Below, piece after piece: positions 33,804 to 42,839 of a DNA stretch of 64,000 nt (the first letter of the stretch is position 1; the number at the start of each line of letters is the position of its first letter). Source of the stretch: Xanthostigma xanthostigma (taxonomy: Eukaryota; Arthropoda; Insecta; Raphidioptera; Raphidiidae). Both the position numbers and the translations under genes were made by a program. The stretch lies in NCBI GenBank assembly GCA_963575645.1, contig OY754473.1, positions 9,424,001-9,488,000 of the forward strand, written 5' to 3'. Under the pieces are notes generated by a model, which had not been told where the DNA came from, did no database searches, and saw nothing but the letters and a program-made list of their open reading frames with translations.

Positions 33804-33821
33804 CGCACCCTGCTGCCACCA
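33804..33821 (-). other. Possible primer-binding site
   Basis: The minus strand reads TGGTGGCAGCAGGGTGCG four bases inside the end of the LTR-like segment (GGTAACA). A similar AAGTGGCAGCGGTAAAG is found near 49495. The tRNA is not identified. Confidence 0.4.
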
Positions 33822-33825
33822 ATTA

Positions 33826-34135
33826 TGTTACCGCCCCATCAGCATGTTCATACCAATAGTTTAGCAAGGGTCCTTTTCAAGTTCAGTATTAGGAGACTAG
33901 AAGGGTTATGAGCGGGGTTTCAAAAATGGTGTTGTAACGGTCGCGTGGCTTCGAGCGGTAAAAACCTGTTCAAGGAATGATGTTGGATTGGAAGGGTGCT
34001 CGTGGAATGAAAAACTAGGGTCCTACTAATAGTAGTTTGATTATAACTAAGAATATTAATAAACGAAATTACACACCCAGAACTTTCCCTCTCGAAGTCC
34101 GGGCACCAACAACTTTTTTTGTTCCCACGGTCACA
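33826..34135 (-). repeat. Possible LTR, 310 bp
   Basis: On the minus strand the segment starts TGTGACCGTGGGAAC and ends GGGGCGGTAACA, with TG...CA termini and a following primer-binding-like site. No second copy was found to the left, so it may be a 5' LTR of a 3'-truncated element. This is inference from ends alone. Confidence 0.35.
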
Positions 34136-34154
34136 CCGCGACTTAGCGTCTTAT

Positions 34155-34186
34155 CTCTTTTAATAATAATTATTATTATTATTTAT
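34155..34186. repeat. AAT/ATT microsatellite
   Basis: A TAATAATAATTATTATT run lies at the 3' side of the LINE fragment. Many LINEs end in such simple repeats, so it may mark the 3' terminus of that copy. Confidence 0.6.
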
Positions 34187-34228
34187 TCCTTGGACATGGA
34201 GTAAGTCAATTTATACAAAACAAACATG

Positions 34229-35065
34229 CTATGAAAGGTCAGAACTCAAGTATTCATGAATCGAGTAAAACGAATGCTCTAGTAAAAGACTCTTGACGGT
34301 CCGTTTAAAACAAGGCAAAATGCTGCAGGCTTTTACGTAGGCCGGTAAATGATTATAAAGTTTAACAGGCACCACGTTTGGGCCTTTAGTAAAAAGACTG
34401 AATCTATGCTTATCAGGATTCCGAAGAAAATGATAAGTGATATCTCCAACTTTAGTAAACATGTTGATATTTTTCCTAATATAAATCAAACAATTATAAA
34501 TATATAGAGAAATAACGGTTAATATTTTATGTGTTTTAAACAAGAGCCGGCAAGAGTCTCTATAGTTTGCAAAGGATAGCAATCTTATGATCCTTTTTTG
34601 CAATAATAATATTTCATTAATATGGGTGGAGTTTCCCCAGCATATTATACCATAATTTAAAATAGACTGGACGCAGTCACAATAATATATTTTTAAAATA
34701 TCCGTATTTACTGTTCTCCTGAGGTGCCGAATGACGTAACAACAAGAGGCCAACTTATTGCTAATAACGCCTATATGAGTATGCCAAGTCAGTTTAGTAT
34801 CAAGATACACACCTAAGAATTTTTCTTCTGAAGAAACTTTAACTGACTTACCATTGATTTTCAGTAATATACTTTGCTCTAGTTCTTTAGTGCAAAACTG
34901 AATGAAAGCCGATTTGGAATTATTTAAAACTTATTGTCGAGGCAATATTTTTGCATGTTAGATACACAAACAATCATCCATTTTCAAGGAAAGCTAAGAT
35001 AAATTTTTGGCGCAAATGGACACCGATGTGTCATCGGCAAATAGAGTAGGATAATTACCCAGATT
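34229..35065 (-). pseudogene. Non-LTR retrotransposon (LINE) reverse transcriptase, C-terminal part
   Basis: Starting at the right, the catalytic FADD block (YPTLFADDTSVSI, at about 35050) is followed, after a stop and a frameshift, by SVKVSSEEKFLGVYLDTKLT. The frame 34810-34229 then reads HIGVISNKLASCCYVIRHLR, NYGIICWGNS and SLYIYNCLIYIRKN. F-L-G-V-x-L-D-x-x-L-T-W followed by a Y-G-[IV]-x-x-W-G block is the RT thumb/C-terminal layout of jockey/R1-like LINEs. The 5' side is cut abruptly at about 35065 by gag sequence. The endonuclease and RT N-terminus are missing. Confidence 0.8.
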
Positions 35066-35069
35066 ATCG

Positions 35070-35830
35070 GTACGTCGGTGTGCCCCCATACTGAAAAGGT
35101 AGACCTTTGTGCTGATCAGTCGAGGGAGCTTTTTAGTTTTTTGAAAACGGGGGTAGAGCCTTATTTCCCCCCATTGAGTCGGTAATCGCCCTATGAGCTG
35201 CGCGACCTCCGAGTGTGGTGTCCTCTCGGTGGGTTTTGCCACCCTAGACTGAGGACCCACGAACGGTCGCCTCTCCAAACTATACTGATTATTTTCCCCT
35301 TTTCCCCAACAGTCTCGTTGTATATGTCCGGGTTTTCCGCAAAAATGGCATAATATAGATTGTCTACACTCTGTGGCTCGGTGGCCCTTTCGTCGGCAAT
35401 TATAACACTCTACAAGTCTATTAATATTTTTTCCAGTATTATTAGGGCCCCTATTCGTCACGGTTTTTGTTCTCTTGGTAAGTTGTTTCCCCGTTAGATG
35501 GATCCTGTACCCACCCTAGGATTCTCTGGCTACTTGCAGTAAAGCTTGGGTACCTTCCTCCAGTTGTGCTAACTTGACTGCCCTATCGACGGTTAAATTT
35601 TCTTCCCAGGATAAGCGCGGTCCCGATACTCTGCAAAATCTCTTGGTTCAACCCCATCTTAAATTGATTGAGGATTAGGTCCTCACTAAATTTTCGGCTC
35701 GTTGGACGTCACTCGCATCCCGGAGATTTTCTACTAATACGCGCTGTCCCACTAGCTTAAGGCGCGTAACAAATTGACTTGCTAACTTATCCTTATTCTG
35801 GACAGTTTGAAATAGTAGCTATTGCCTCTA
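35070..35830 (-). pseudogene. LTR-retrotransposon gag with two CCHC zinc knuckles
   Basis: The 35461-35110 frame has CYNCRRKGHRATEC and CHFCGKPGHIQRDC, two nucleocapsid-type knuckles, followed by a basic Pro-rich tail. To the right, in shifted frames, come KLASQFVTRLKLVGQRVLVE and LNQEILQSI, which look like a capsid domain. A frame-preserving junction at about 35065 fuses the gag tail to the LINE FADD block. This is a pseudogene with multiple frameshifts. Confidence 0.7.
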
Positions 35831-36107
35831 ACAATTAAAAATATTGATAATTTTAGAATTTTTAAACGGAATCTACACGATTTTTTAATAAACTAATGCT
35901 TTTGTAAGTATTAATGAATACTTTAGTTTTTAATTTGTCATGTAATATTGTAGTTTGAGTAATTTTATATGATGCATTGTTTTTGGTTACTAGTGGAGTT
36001 TTAAAGGGTAACCCACTGTGGTTCGTAGATGGCAACATATATGTTTTCTGTAAAAAATACGTAGGTTTTCAATATTAGGCAGTATCCTAATATTAGGCGC
36101 CTTTCTT
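35831..36107. other. No feature seen
   Basis: AT-rich spacer. Confidence 0.4.
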
Positions 36108-36440
36108 CTACATATTATTTATACGAGTAAATTCGGTCAAGTTTTTTAATTGTTTTAATTTACTTCTTTTTTTAATTTCATCATCAGATTGATCTTCCTC
36201 AATTTCTTCTTGTCGTTCAATGTGTCTAAGACTTAAATAAAACGGATGATATTGCTCCCGTATTATTCTTTGATTGCAGAGTGAAATTATATCATCTATT
36301 TCTTCTGCTTGAACTGCGAGTGGTTCGTTATATTTTCGACTGAGCTCCAAGTTGGCAATAGAAAAGCCTCGAATTGGTCTTCGTCGACTTTTGAATTTGG
36401 AAAAGTTTTCTTCTTCAAAATCATATTTTTAAAATAAATA
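36108..36440 (-). pseudogene. GQNRN-family C-terminal exon (copy C1)
   Basis: The frame reads NFSKFKSRRRPIRGFSIANL, then ELSRKYNEPLAV, then EEIDDIISLCNQRIIREQYH and PFYLSLRHI, followed by an acidic/basic tail and a stop at 36108. K-Y-x-E-P-L...D-[IL]-x-x-L-C...E-x-Y-H-x-F-Y is the C-terminal signature of this family, also seen at 12655 (KYDHLQILKTG...DYQKFY) and 37292. The upstream SDGC core is absent. Confidence 0.6.
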
Positions 36441-36917
36441 CGCTCTGTCATTTTTTTGATACTGAATATGTCAAGCCACTTTACAGATCCTCTATTGGCA
36501 TCATTTTTTTTTATTATTATTATAAGTTTTCCTTGTAATTTTCTTACATTTTATACGTCACTTTGAACAATTTCATTCATACAGCTGAAAGGGCCAAACT
36601 TACTAAATATTTACCTTTAATATTTTCGACTGAGCTCCAAGTTTGCAATAGAAAAGCCTCGAATTGGTTTACGTCGACTTTTAAAATTGGAAAAGTTTTC
36701 TTCTTCAAAATCCTATTTTTAAAATAAATATGCTCTGTCATTTTTTTTTTGATAGTGAAACAACATTATGTCAAACCACTTTACAGATCCTCTATTGGCA
36801 TCATTTTTTTTTTATAACTATAAGTTTTTCTTGTAATTTTCTTGTATTTTATACGTTAATTTGAACAGTTTCATTCATACTGATGAAAGGGCCAAACTTA
36901 CTAAATATTTACCTCTA
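36327..36917. repeat. 290-bp tandem duplication covering the GQNRN C-terminal exon start
   Basis: Unit 1 (about 36327-36616) and unit 2 (about 36622-36917) both carry CGACTGAGCTCCAAGTT, the codons for RRxPIRGFSIANLELS and the same downstream AT-rich intron-like part ending GGGCCAAACTTACTAAATA. They differ by scattered substitutions and small indels. Confidence 0.75.
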
Positions 36918-36919
36918 CT

Positions 36920-37874
36920 TGAATCGGTCATTTTGAAAAGGATCTAACTCTACTTTTTCAAATTTTACAGGAGAAGTAAAAATCTTCTCACTGACTCAAC
37001 TTTTTGAAAAATCGTTTTTTTGACATTTTGAATGTAAAGAGCACATAAATTTGAATATTATAATAAAATAAAAACAAATTTTTATTATACAGGGTGATCA
37101 TAATCACTACATTTATGTTGAAGACATGACCCGTTTTCAAAATGAATGAGGCTTCGGTAAGACATTATCCATTTTCAGAATTTTTTTTTTATTTTGTGTA
37201 TTAGTTATTACAAAAGAAAACATAAATAATTAATATTTTTAAACATAAAATTATGCTAAATTATTAAACAATGTAAAAAAACATTTGAAAATTAAAAATC
37301 TTCTGGTGCTTCATCTGTATTGGTTGTAGGCCATTCAAAGAGATCGTTGTAGAACGGTTTATAAATTTCGGGGATGTACTGTTTGAGTTTTTTTAAATCA
37401 TCCATTTTTTTATATTAATCGGAATTTTTCCTTCTAATAGCGATCTGTTTGTAACACTTCGGATTTTTGACCCCTTTTTTTCGTTTGGAAGGAGGAGAAG
37501 GACTTGACACACTTTCGTCATCAGACATTTCGATTTTTAAAGCGAATATTGAATAATTTAATAGCAATATTGTATCTATCGTTTACACTATAATAACGCT
37601 GACTTAGAACGACAAAGAAACATTGCATCATACAAAACAGCAGTTCCGCAAAACAACAATATTCGCCTGTTCATTTTGAAAAGGGGTCATCTCCGAGACA
37701 TGTCCCGTTTTCCAAATGAACATTTTGTCAGACACAGTGCTAGTATGGTAAGTAAAGCGAGATATGGCACTTTTTCAACCGAAATAGATGCGTCTACCTT
37801 AAAAACACGTGATTTGATGAAAAGCGCATTTTGTCAAAATATTAGAGATGGCCCCTTTTCAAAATGACCGATTC
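36920..37874. mobile_element. Deletion-derived GQNRN-family element, copy C2
   Basis: TGAATCGGTCATTTTGAAAA at 36920 is mirrored by TTTTCAAAATGACCGATTCA ending at 37874. Internal repeats of the same type occur at 37123 (GACATGACCCGTTTTC), 37670 (CATTTTGAAAAGGGGTCATC), 37697 (GACATGTCCCGTTTTCC) and 37848. The 955-bp element holds only a fused N- plus C-terminal remnant of the family gene. No clear target duplication was found. Confidence 0.75.
37292..37528 (-). pseudogene. GQNRN-family gene remnant: N-terminus joined to C-terminus
   Basis: From the ATG at 37528 the frame reads MSDDESVSSPSPPSKRKKGV, then KNPKCYKQIAIRRKNSD and a stop. That is a Ser-rich leader plus basic segment, as in the family N-terminus. 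It is followed, after the stop, by MDDLKKLKQYIPEIYKPFYN and an acidic end (stop at 37292), matching the family C-terminus. About 500 codons that should lie between are missing. It is a typical internal-deletion derivative. Confidence 0.65.
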
Positions 37875-38216
37875 ACTTATATTGGAATTCATACTAGCAA
37901 AATTAATTATACTTGGTGAATTTAATTATCGCTCTTTATTCGGAGGAATGAAACAAATGAACCGAATAAAAATAACTATTTACGTTCAGTGAATATGGCC
38001 AATAAATTAATCAACTAACTTATTGTATTCCATGAATACGTATACTTAAGTACAAAAATATCTTAAGAATATATTAATTAAATTAAATTTTCAGTGAAAA
38101 TGTTTGTATTTAAACAGCATTAAAATAACAAAAATAATTATTTATGAAGAAACACACCACTTAATTACTAGCGTCTTAACGTCGTAAAGACGCTGACGCT
38201 AAGGCGATATACTTTT

Positions 38217-38717
38217 CATTCGCGAGATTTCATGCAAAATCCACTTTGTTGTAGTATTTTTTATTTAAACAAAAAAAAGCAGCTGATCCGATTTTTATAA
38301 AACTTCTGGATTATCGTGACGTTAATACGTTTTGATTTGCATCCAATTAAAATCGATATCGTTTTTAATTCGTGATATTTCGTGTAAAATCCACTTTTTT
38401 GCAGGCTCTTTGTTTTAACAAAAAAAAAAAAAAAAAAACTGACGATTTTGGTAAAATTTCTTTAGGATCTAAATGACGTTAGGCGATTAGATTGATATAT
38501 AATTTGCGAGATATTGTATAAAATCACTTTGTTAAAGTCTTTTTAGTTAAAAAAAAGAGCTGGAGCGATTTTGAAAATTATTTTTTCAGACCATATTTAC
38601 GTTAATACGCCTCGATTGGCATCCTAACGTAATAGATATCTTTAGAAACACGTGGAGTTAAACGATTTCGCGTTGATTTAAAAACACGTGGAGTTAAACG
38701 ATGTCGCGTTGATTTGA
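38217..38717. repeat. Short satellite: three units of about 140 bp, then two of 36 bp
   Basis: Three diverged units begin at about 38217, 38362 and 38501. Each has CGAGATxTxxTGxAAAATC, an A-run, GATTTT and ACGTTAATACG (variants in unit 2). Then AACACGTGGAGTTAAACGAT occurs at 38647 and 38683 in a 36-bp tandem pair. Confidence 0.65.
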
Positions 38718-38744
38718 AAACACGTCGCCGAAGTACTGAGTTTC

Positions 38745-39143
38745 TTGATGCGCGATGAACCGTTGATATCACGTCGGGGTCACCAATTTAGAAACTTATA
38801 TTATTCTATTTATTTAACTTTAACGGTTACAAATGTTTATTTCAAGAATGTATTGTGTACTGTTATGACGAACGCGTTGACCGATTCTTGGAGCTGGCAG
38901 TTGCACGTCTGTCTTCAGTGGTGGATGGTCGACGAAAAAAAGCCACTCATGGCCAACCCCTGTGAGCTGCGCGTCATGGGCGCCGACCGGTTGTACTCAG
39001 ATGGCGCGTGGTTGCAGCGCACCGAGCGGCAACTAGCGAAGGAGCTTGCGCTCACCAAGCAGTGCTACCAAAGTGCAACGCAACTAGCTGCAGCTTGCCA
39101 GGCGGTGCCAGCAGTGCCGCCACATATCATTTTTATTCTCTAA
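38745..39143 (+). other. GC-rich island with an open frame of unknown identity
   Basis: Between about 38870 and 39125 the composition jumps to GC-rich within AT-rich DNA. The plus-strand frame reads SWSWQLHVCLQWWMVDEKKP, then LYSDGAWLQRTERQLAKELA and an Ala/Gln/Pro-rich end. It is open for 132 codons with codon use unlike the neighbours. I do not recognise a family, and the start is uncertain. It could be a foreign insertion or a real exon. Confidence 0.3.
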
Positions 39144-39229
39144 TTTTCGTTTTTAAAAAAATGACCATCTAAGTGCGAAGTACATCTTTCTCGACTTGCG
39201 CGTTGTTGTCGCCCATGTGTATTATAACT

Positions 39230-39657
39230 AAGGGGTGATCCATGCTTATTGCGCAAAAACTTACAAGTAAAAAAATACACTAAGGATATACTGCTCTCGG
39301 CTATCCTGCGATGAATCCGATTCGAATTCTGACTGATTTTCAACCCACGATTTCGTGAAGTCATTACACGTGGAAGTTCTTATTGGATCCTCGAGATAAC
39401 TTACTGACAATATCATATTTGTCGTTTCGTTTAACCTTAGCTATTTCGTATGGCCCCAAATATTTGCTACGAACTTTTAGTCGTGATACTAACTGTGTCG
39501 TATTAATAGCTACTAACTCACCTTCTTGGTATCTTGTAGCTTCCTTGCGCTTCCTATTTCTGCGCTCTTCTCTATCCTCGGTGAACTGTTCTAGATGTTC
39601 TTTTATTACTAGTTCAGTTATCTCTAAAATCTCTTTGGTTCTCATTCTGACTCCCAC
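39230..39657 (-). pseudogene. Gypsy integrase C-terminal tail fragment
   Basis: The frame 39657-39364 contains EHLEQFTEDREERRNRKRKE and YQEGELVAI, then RSKYLGPYEIAKVKRNDKYD. A basic helix followed by a [YF]-x-x-G-[DE]-L-V block and K-Y-x-G-P-[YF] is the end of Gypsy-type Pol. After a frameshift near 39365 an acidic tail continues (WVENQSEFESDSSQDSREQY) to about 39240. No LTR was found. Confidence 0.7.
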
Positions 39658-40118
39658 AAGAATTTAAAACGGGATAGTATCAATATTCCTGTGAAATGTT
39701 AAATTTAACATAGTATAATCATAAGTCAAAAGTGTCCCTCTATCTGGAGCTTAATATTTTATATTTATATTCTTCGACTATTGCTCGTTAGGTGTCGGTA
39801 TAACAATTATCCCAATGTAATTTAATGCATTGATTAAATTGTTTCTAAATTTTATTTTGTGTAAGTTTTGTGTTTTCTTGTATTAAATTTTGATACGCGT
39901 TACTTAACTTATTTGTGTCTGTTTGATAATTTATACTGTCCAACATGGAAATATATATCATTTCACTTACGTTTCTTTTGTAACTATCCTTCTGTGTCCA
40001 AGATAATGGAATTTTAAATTTAATGTTCTTTGCACATTATCAATGTGCTTGTACCACTTGCTTGGATCCTTGGTGCTTCGCTTGGTAAGTATGGGAATGA
40101 CTGTGTGACGAGTTTGCT
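39658..40118. other. No feature seen
   Basis: AT-rich; no supported gene. Confidence 0.35.
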
Positions 40119-40277
40119 CTACTTGTGATTCACAAGACAGTATAGATGTTGTTTTTGTTTCAAGAGTCCTGCAAATCCAATTTCAGTTCTTATCATAGCT
40201 CTGGCTCCATCAGTGGCAATACAGGAACATTTATCGAATCCCCCGTAGTCTGACAACATTTTAGTTACAGCACAACA
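40119..40277 (-). pseudogene. hAT-like transposase fragment (DGARAM block)
   Basis: The minus strand reads KMLSDYGGFDKCSCIATDGA and RAMIRTEIGFAGLLKQK, then HLYCLVNHK and a stop. T-D-G-A-x-[AS]-M with a following G-x-x-x-L-L is the second catalytic Asp region of hAT transposases related to ZBED/GTF2I-repeat proteins. Only about 50 codons remain. Confidence 0.6.
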
Positions 40278-40510
40278 TTGTGCGAGCTATTTCCAGCATT
40301 AACAAAATAATAATTTGTTATAGCTTTGTCACTTCTATTGTTGTTTCTAGGGCGATGAAATTGCGTTTCATTTTGCTTAAAATGCATTTTGGACTCAAAA
40401 GTTTCCTATTTCCAAAAATTTTTCAAAGCTCGTTTTCTGTCTTCTATTGGGGTTTTGTTTAAGCAAAATTTTTTGCAGTTGCAATTTGTGTTATAAAAGT
40501 TCTTTGCGGG

Positions 40511-40962
40511 TAGGGATGCACCATAATTCATAAAAAAACATCGACGTTTATGAACGATATATCGATGTTTTTACGATGCTTTTATAGACTACCGGGAAAA
40601 AACGCATTTTTCAATGTATAAATATTTATACATCGATGTAATATGTATATAAATTATATTTTAGCTAGTAATTAGGAGTAAAACACATTAAATACAAATT
40701 AGTCATATTATATTTAATTAGTTATTACAAAAAAGTTAATTGGACCTCAAAAGTTTAAAAATAATAGTTTTGCCATCCTGGTGCCCAGTAAGCGATTTCT
40801 CTCTTGGGTTATAATAGCTCCAGCTTCAGAGAATAATCATTCACTGGGCACCGAAGTTTCTACAATTTGTAAGTGTTTCATCGCGAGCTTATATAGACAC
40901 GGGAAAACTGTCTTCCAGCATCTGATCATCTAGAGCAATTTGTGACAATCTACTACCTGTTG
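40511..40962 (-). pseudogene. hAT element 3' end with dimerisation-domain remnant
   Basis: TAGGGATGCACC at 40511 is a typical hAT terminus. Reading toward it on the minus strand are WKTVFPCLYKLAMKHLQIVE, TSVPSE-stop-LFSEAGAII and TQERNRLLGTRMAKLLFLNF, with the final stop at 40747. S-V-P-S-E-[RQ]-x-F-S-x-A-G is the hallmark of the hAT C-terminal dimerisation domain; here one codon is a stop. The 5' part is cut at about 40962, where LINE sequence begins. The non-coding 40511-40746 carries ATCGATGT palindromes. Confidence 0.75.
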
Positions 40963-41117
40963 GACGTAAAGACACTGAATTAATTTAGTTTTTTGTTTAT
41001 TTAAAAACATGTCATTTTGTTCGCAGTATTGACATAGAAAACGTAAACATTCGTTGCCATTGTCGTAAAGTTCAGTCACAGTTTTGCCAGATGAAACGAT
41101 GCTGGTATCGTCAGCAT

Positions 41118-41683
41118 AGGCGTATTCTTTTATTCACCGGTGAATTCCACCATTGGTGGAACTGGTGGATAAATTACGTCATCAACCGGTTAGTCAATCA
41201 ATCCCGAATAAAAAAAACGCTGTGGTGATGCATAGACGGTGTAAACAACCTAAACTAACCTAATCTAACCTAATTTTCTGCTCGATCTATGTTGTTTGAA
41301 AAACAGTAATATTCAATTTAAATAAATTCTAAATCTATTAACTTACCATTAGAAGCACGCTCTATCTCCTCGTTGCTCAAATATATCTTAAATATTACTC
41401 CACTTTTGTGGGTTAATTCCACTTCAGTCAAAGTTTCCATTTCTTAACTTGACACATTAACCGTCACTACAAATTTTAGAGGTTAGCATTTGTTTCCCCC
41501 TCTACAATCCACCGAACAACCGACTACATGGGCCGGTGGATTCCGGTGGAAACAACCATAAATCCACCGTTAATAAAAGAACACGTTTGACTCGCAACCG
41601 GTGACCCATCAAACAATATAAGAACGCAAAAACGCCTAACCGGTGCCACCGGTGAACTCACCGGTGAATAAAAGAATACGCCT
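41118..41683. mobile_element. MITE inserted in the LINE YADD motif, 3-bp target duplication
   Basis: The ends AGGCGTATTCTTTTATTC (41118) and GAATAAAAGAATACGCCT (to 41683) are inverted and continue through CACCGGTGA for more than 25 bp. They are flanked by CAT (41115-41117 and 41684-41686). CACCGGT-type blocks recur inside both ends. The interior has TTAGGTTAG-like repeats at 41247-41275 and a short frame with a splice donor. A 3-bp duplication and GC-rich inner ends fit a PIF/Harbinger-like MITE. Confidence 0.9.
41347..41440 (-). CDS. Small MITE-internal exon with splice donor
   Basis: An ATG at 41440 opens METLTEVELTHKSGVIFKIY, then LSNEEIERASN, and runs into a GTAAGT donor at 41341-41346. 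The peptide has 31 residues. It may be the first exon of a gene from the parent transposon, whose remaining exons are lost here. The family is not recognised. Confidence 0.3.
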
Positions 41684-41759
41684 CATATATCACATCCTTC
41701 TCTTCACTGAAGTGTACAGGCAAAACATTAATGTAAAGAATGAATAGCGGAACTAAATT

Positions 41760-42048
41760 AAAAAAAAGATAAAAAGATTTATTGTCACATTCTATAAAAA
41801 TATTACAATTTGTTACAATTTTACAATACTGGTTCCTGTTTTTTACCCAGTAGCTGTTTTTTTTTTGTATTTTACTACATTATAATATTATGCTCCCATG
41901 CTGCCTTTTTTATTTTTAAGTAGGGAAAAATTTGAAAAAATAACCCTACGCAAGATTATAAAACTATCTTAATTAATATTATGAAAGCGAATGTGAGTAT
42001 ATCCTAGACTCAAAGTGTTTAATTTGTTTGTGTTTGTTTTTATCGTCA
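41760..42048 (-). mobile_element. 5'-truncated retroposon inserted in the LINE
   Basis: GGAACTAAATT (41749-41759) and GGACCTAAATT (42049-42059) flank a 289-bp segment, an 11-bp target duplication with one mismatch. On the minus strand the insert ends with AATAAATCTTTTTATC followed by T8, as expected of a LINE-mobilised 3' end. The 5' part has a short frame (HFESRIYSHSLS). Confidence 0.65.
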
Positions 42049-42484
42049 GGACCTAAATTGAGCCCCGTGGAACTCCGGTGTTTATATGTCTGCTCTGAGC
42101 TAATTTCGTTAATGGAAACTAATTCTCTCCTGTGATATAAATACGATTTCAGCCAGTGAAGAGGAAGACCTCGGATACCATATTTTTCTAATTTAAGAAG
42201 CAGACGATTGTGATTAACGTTGTCAAATACCTTGCTGAAGTCAGCATACGTTACACAAACAAACAAACCTTTATCCAGCTTCTCTAAGACTGTATGGATA
42301 AAGTCATACAGAACAGTTTCTGTGGATTTCTCACTGCAAAAACCATTCTGAGAATTGCTGATACTATTATTTTTACTAACGAAAGTCATTAAATTATTCA
42401 GGTAGGCGTATTCAAAAATTTTGGAAATGGCTGGTAATATCGAAATCGTTGTTATTATAATGCTGAGTTTGTTTATAAACACTA

Positions 42485-42790
42485 GAAGAAGATAACAGCG
42501 ATCGACACTGGTGTTTCACATGCCCAGTTTTACCACAGCGGAAACAAACGCGTGTATCATGTGAACGAGATGCCATGACTGTTTTTTCAATACGAGGTCT
42601 CTTGATAAAGACTGTGCGTTATGATAAACAGATTCAAATTGTTTCGTGGGTTTGGTAACCGTACTGACATATCTTTTCAAAATCATGCATTATAAGACAA
42701 TCTCGAGTTTTATATTCTGATATGCCGTGAAAAATTAATTCGATTAAATCCTTGTCCCACCAGTGAGTCCGTACACTTTTTAATAATGAT
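42485..42790 (-). pseudogene. gag fragment with CCHC knuckle
   Basis: The minus strand reads SVRTHWWDKDLIELIFHGIS, then after breaks RIEKTVMASRSHDTR and CFRCGKTGHVKHQC, a classical zinc knuckle. Stops and frameshifts occur in between. The family (Gypsy or Copia) cannot be settled. It adjoins the LINE at 42482. Confidence 0.6.
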
Positions 42791-42839
42791 AATTTTTGAT
42801 GAACGTACGTTACATAAGGTATTACAAGCTGAACTATTA

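Larger units (their letters stand above)
40965..42482 (-). pseudogene. LINE reverse transcriptase split by two insertions
   Basis: From the right, 42482-42060 has SIIITTISILPAISKIFEYA, SQNGFCSEKSTETVLYDFIH, YADFSKVFDNVNHNRLLLKL, YGIRGLPLHWLKSYL and a G-V-P-R-G-S-I block: RT motifs 1-4. A 289-bp insertion (41760-42048) follows. LVPLFILYINVLP and SEEKDVIY come next, then a MITE (41118-41683), and then ADDTSIVSSGKTVTELYDNG and NDMFLNKQKTKLIQC. Removing the MITE rejoins Y-A-D-D exactly. The 3' end stops at about 40965 against hAT sequence. It is jockey/R1-like by motif spacing. Confidence 0.85.
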
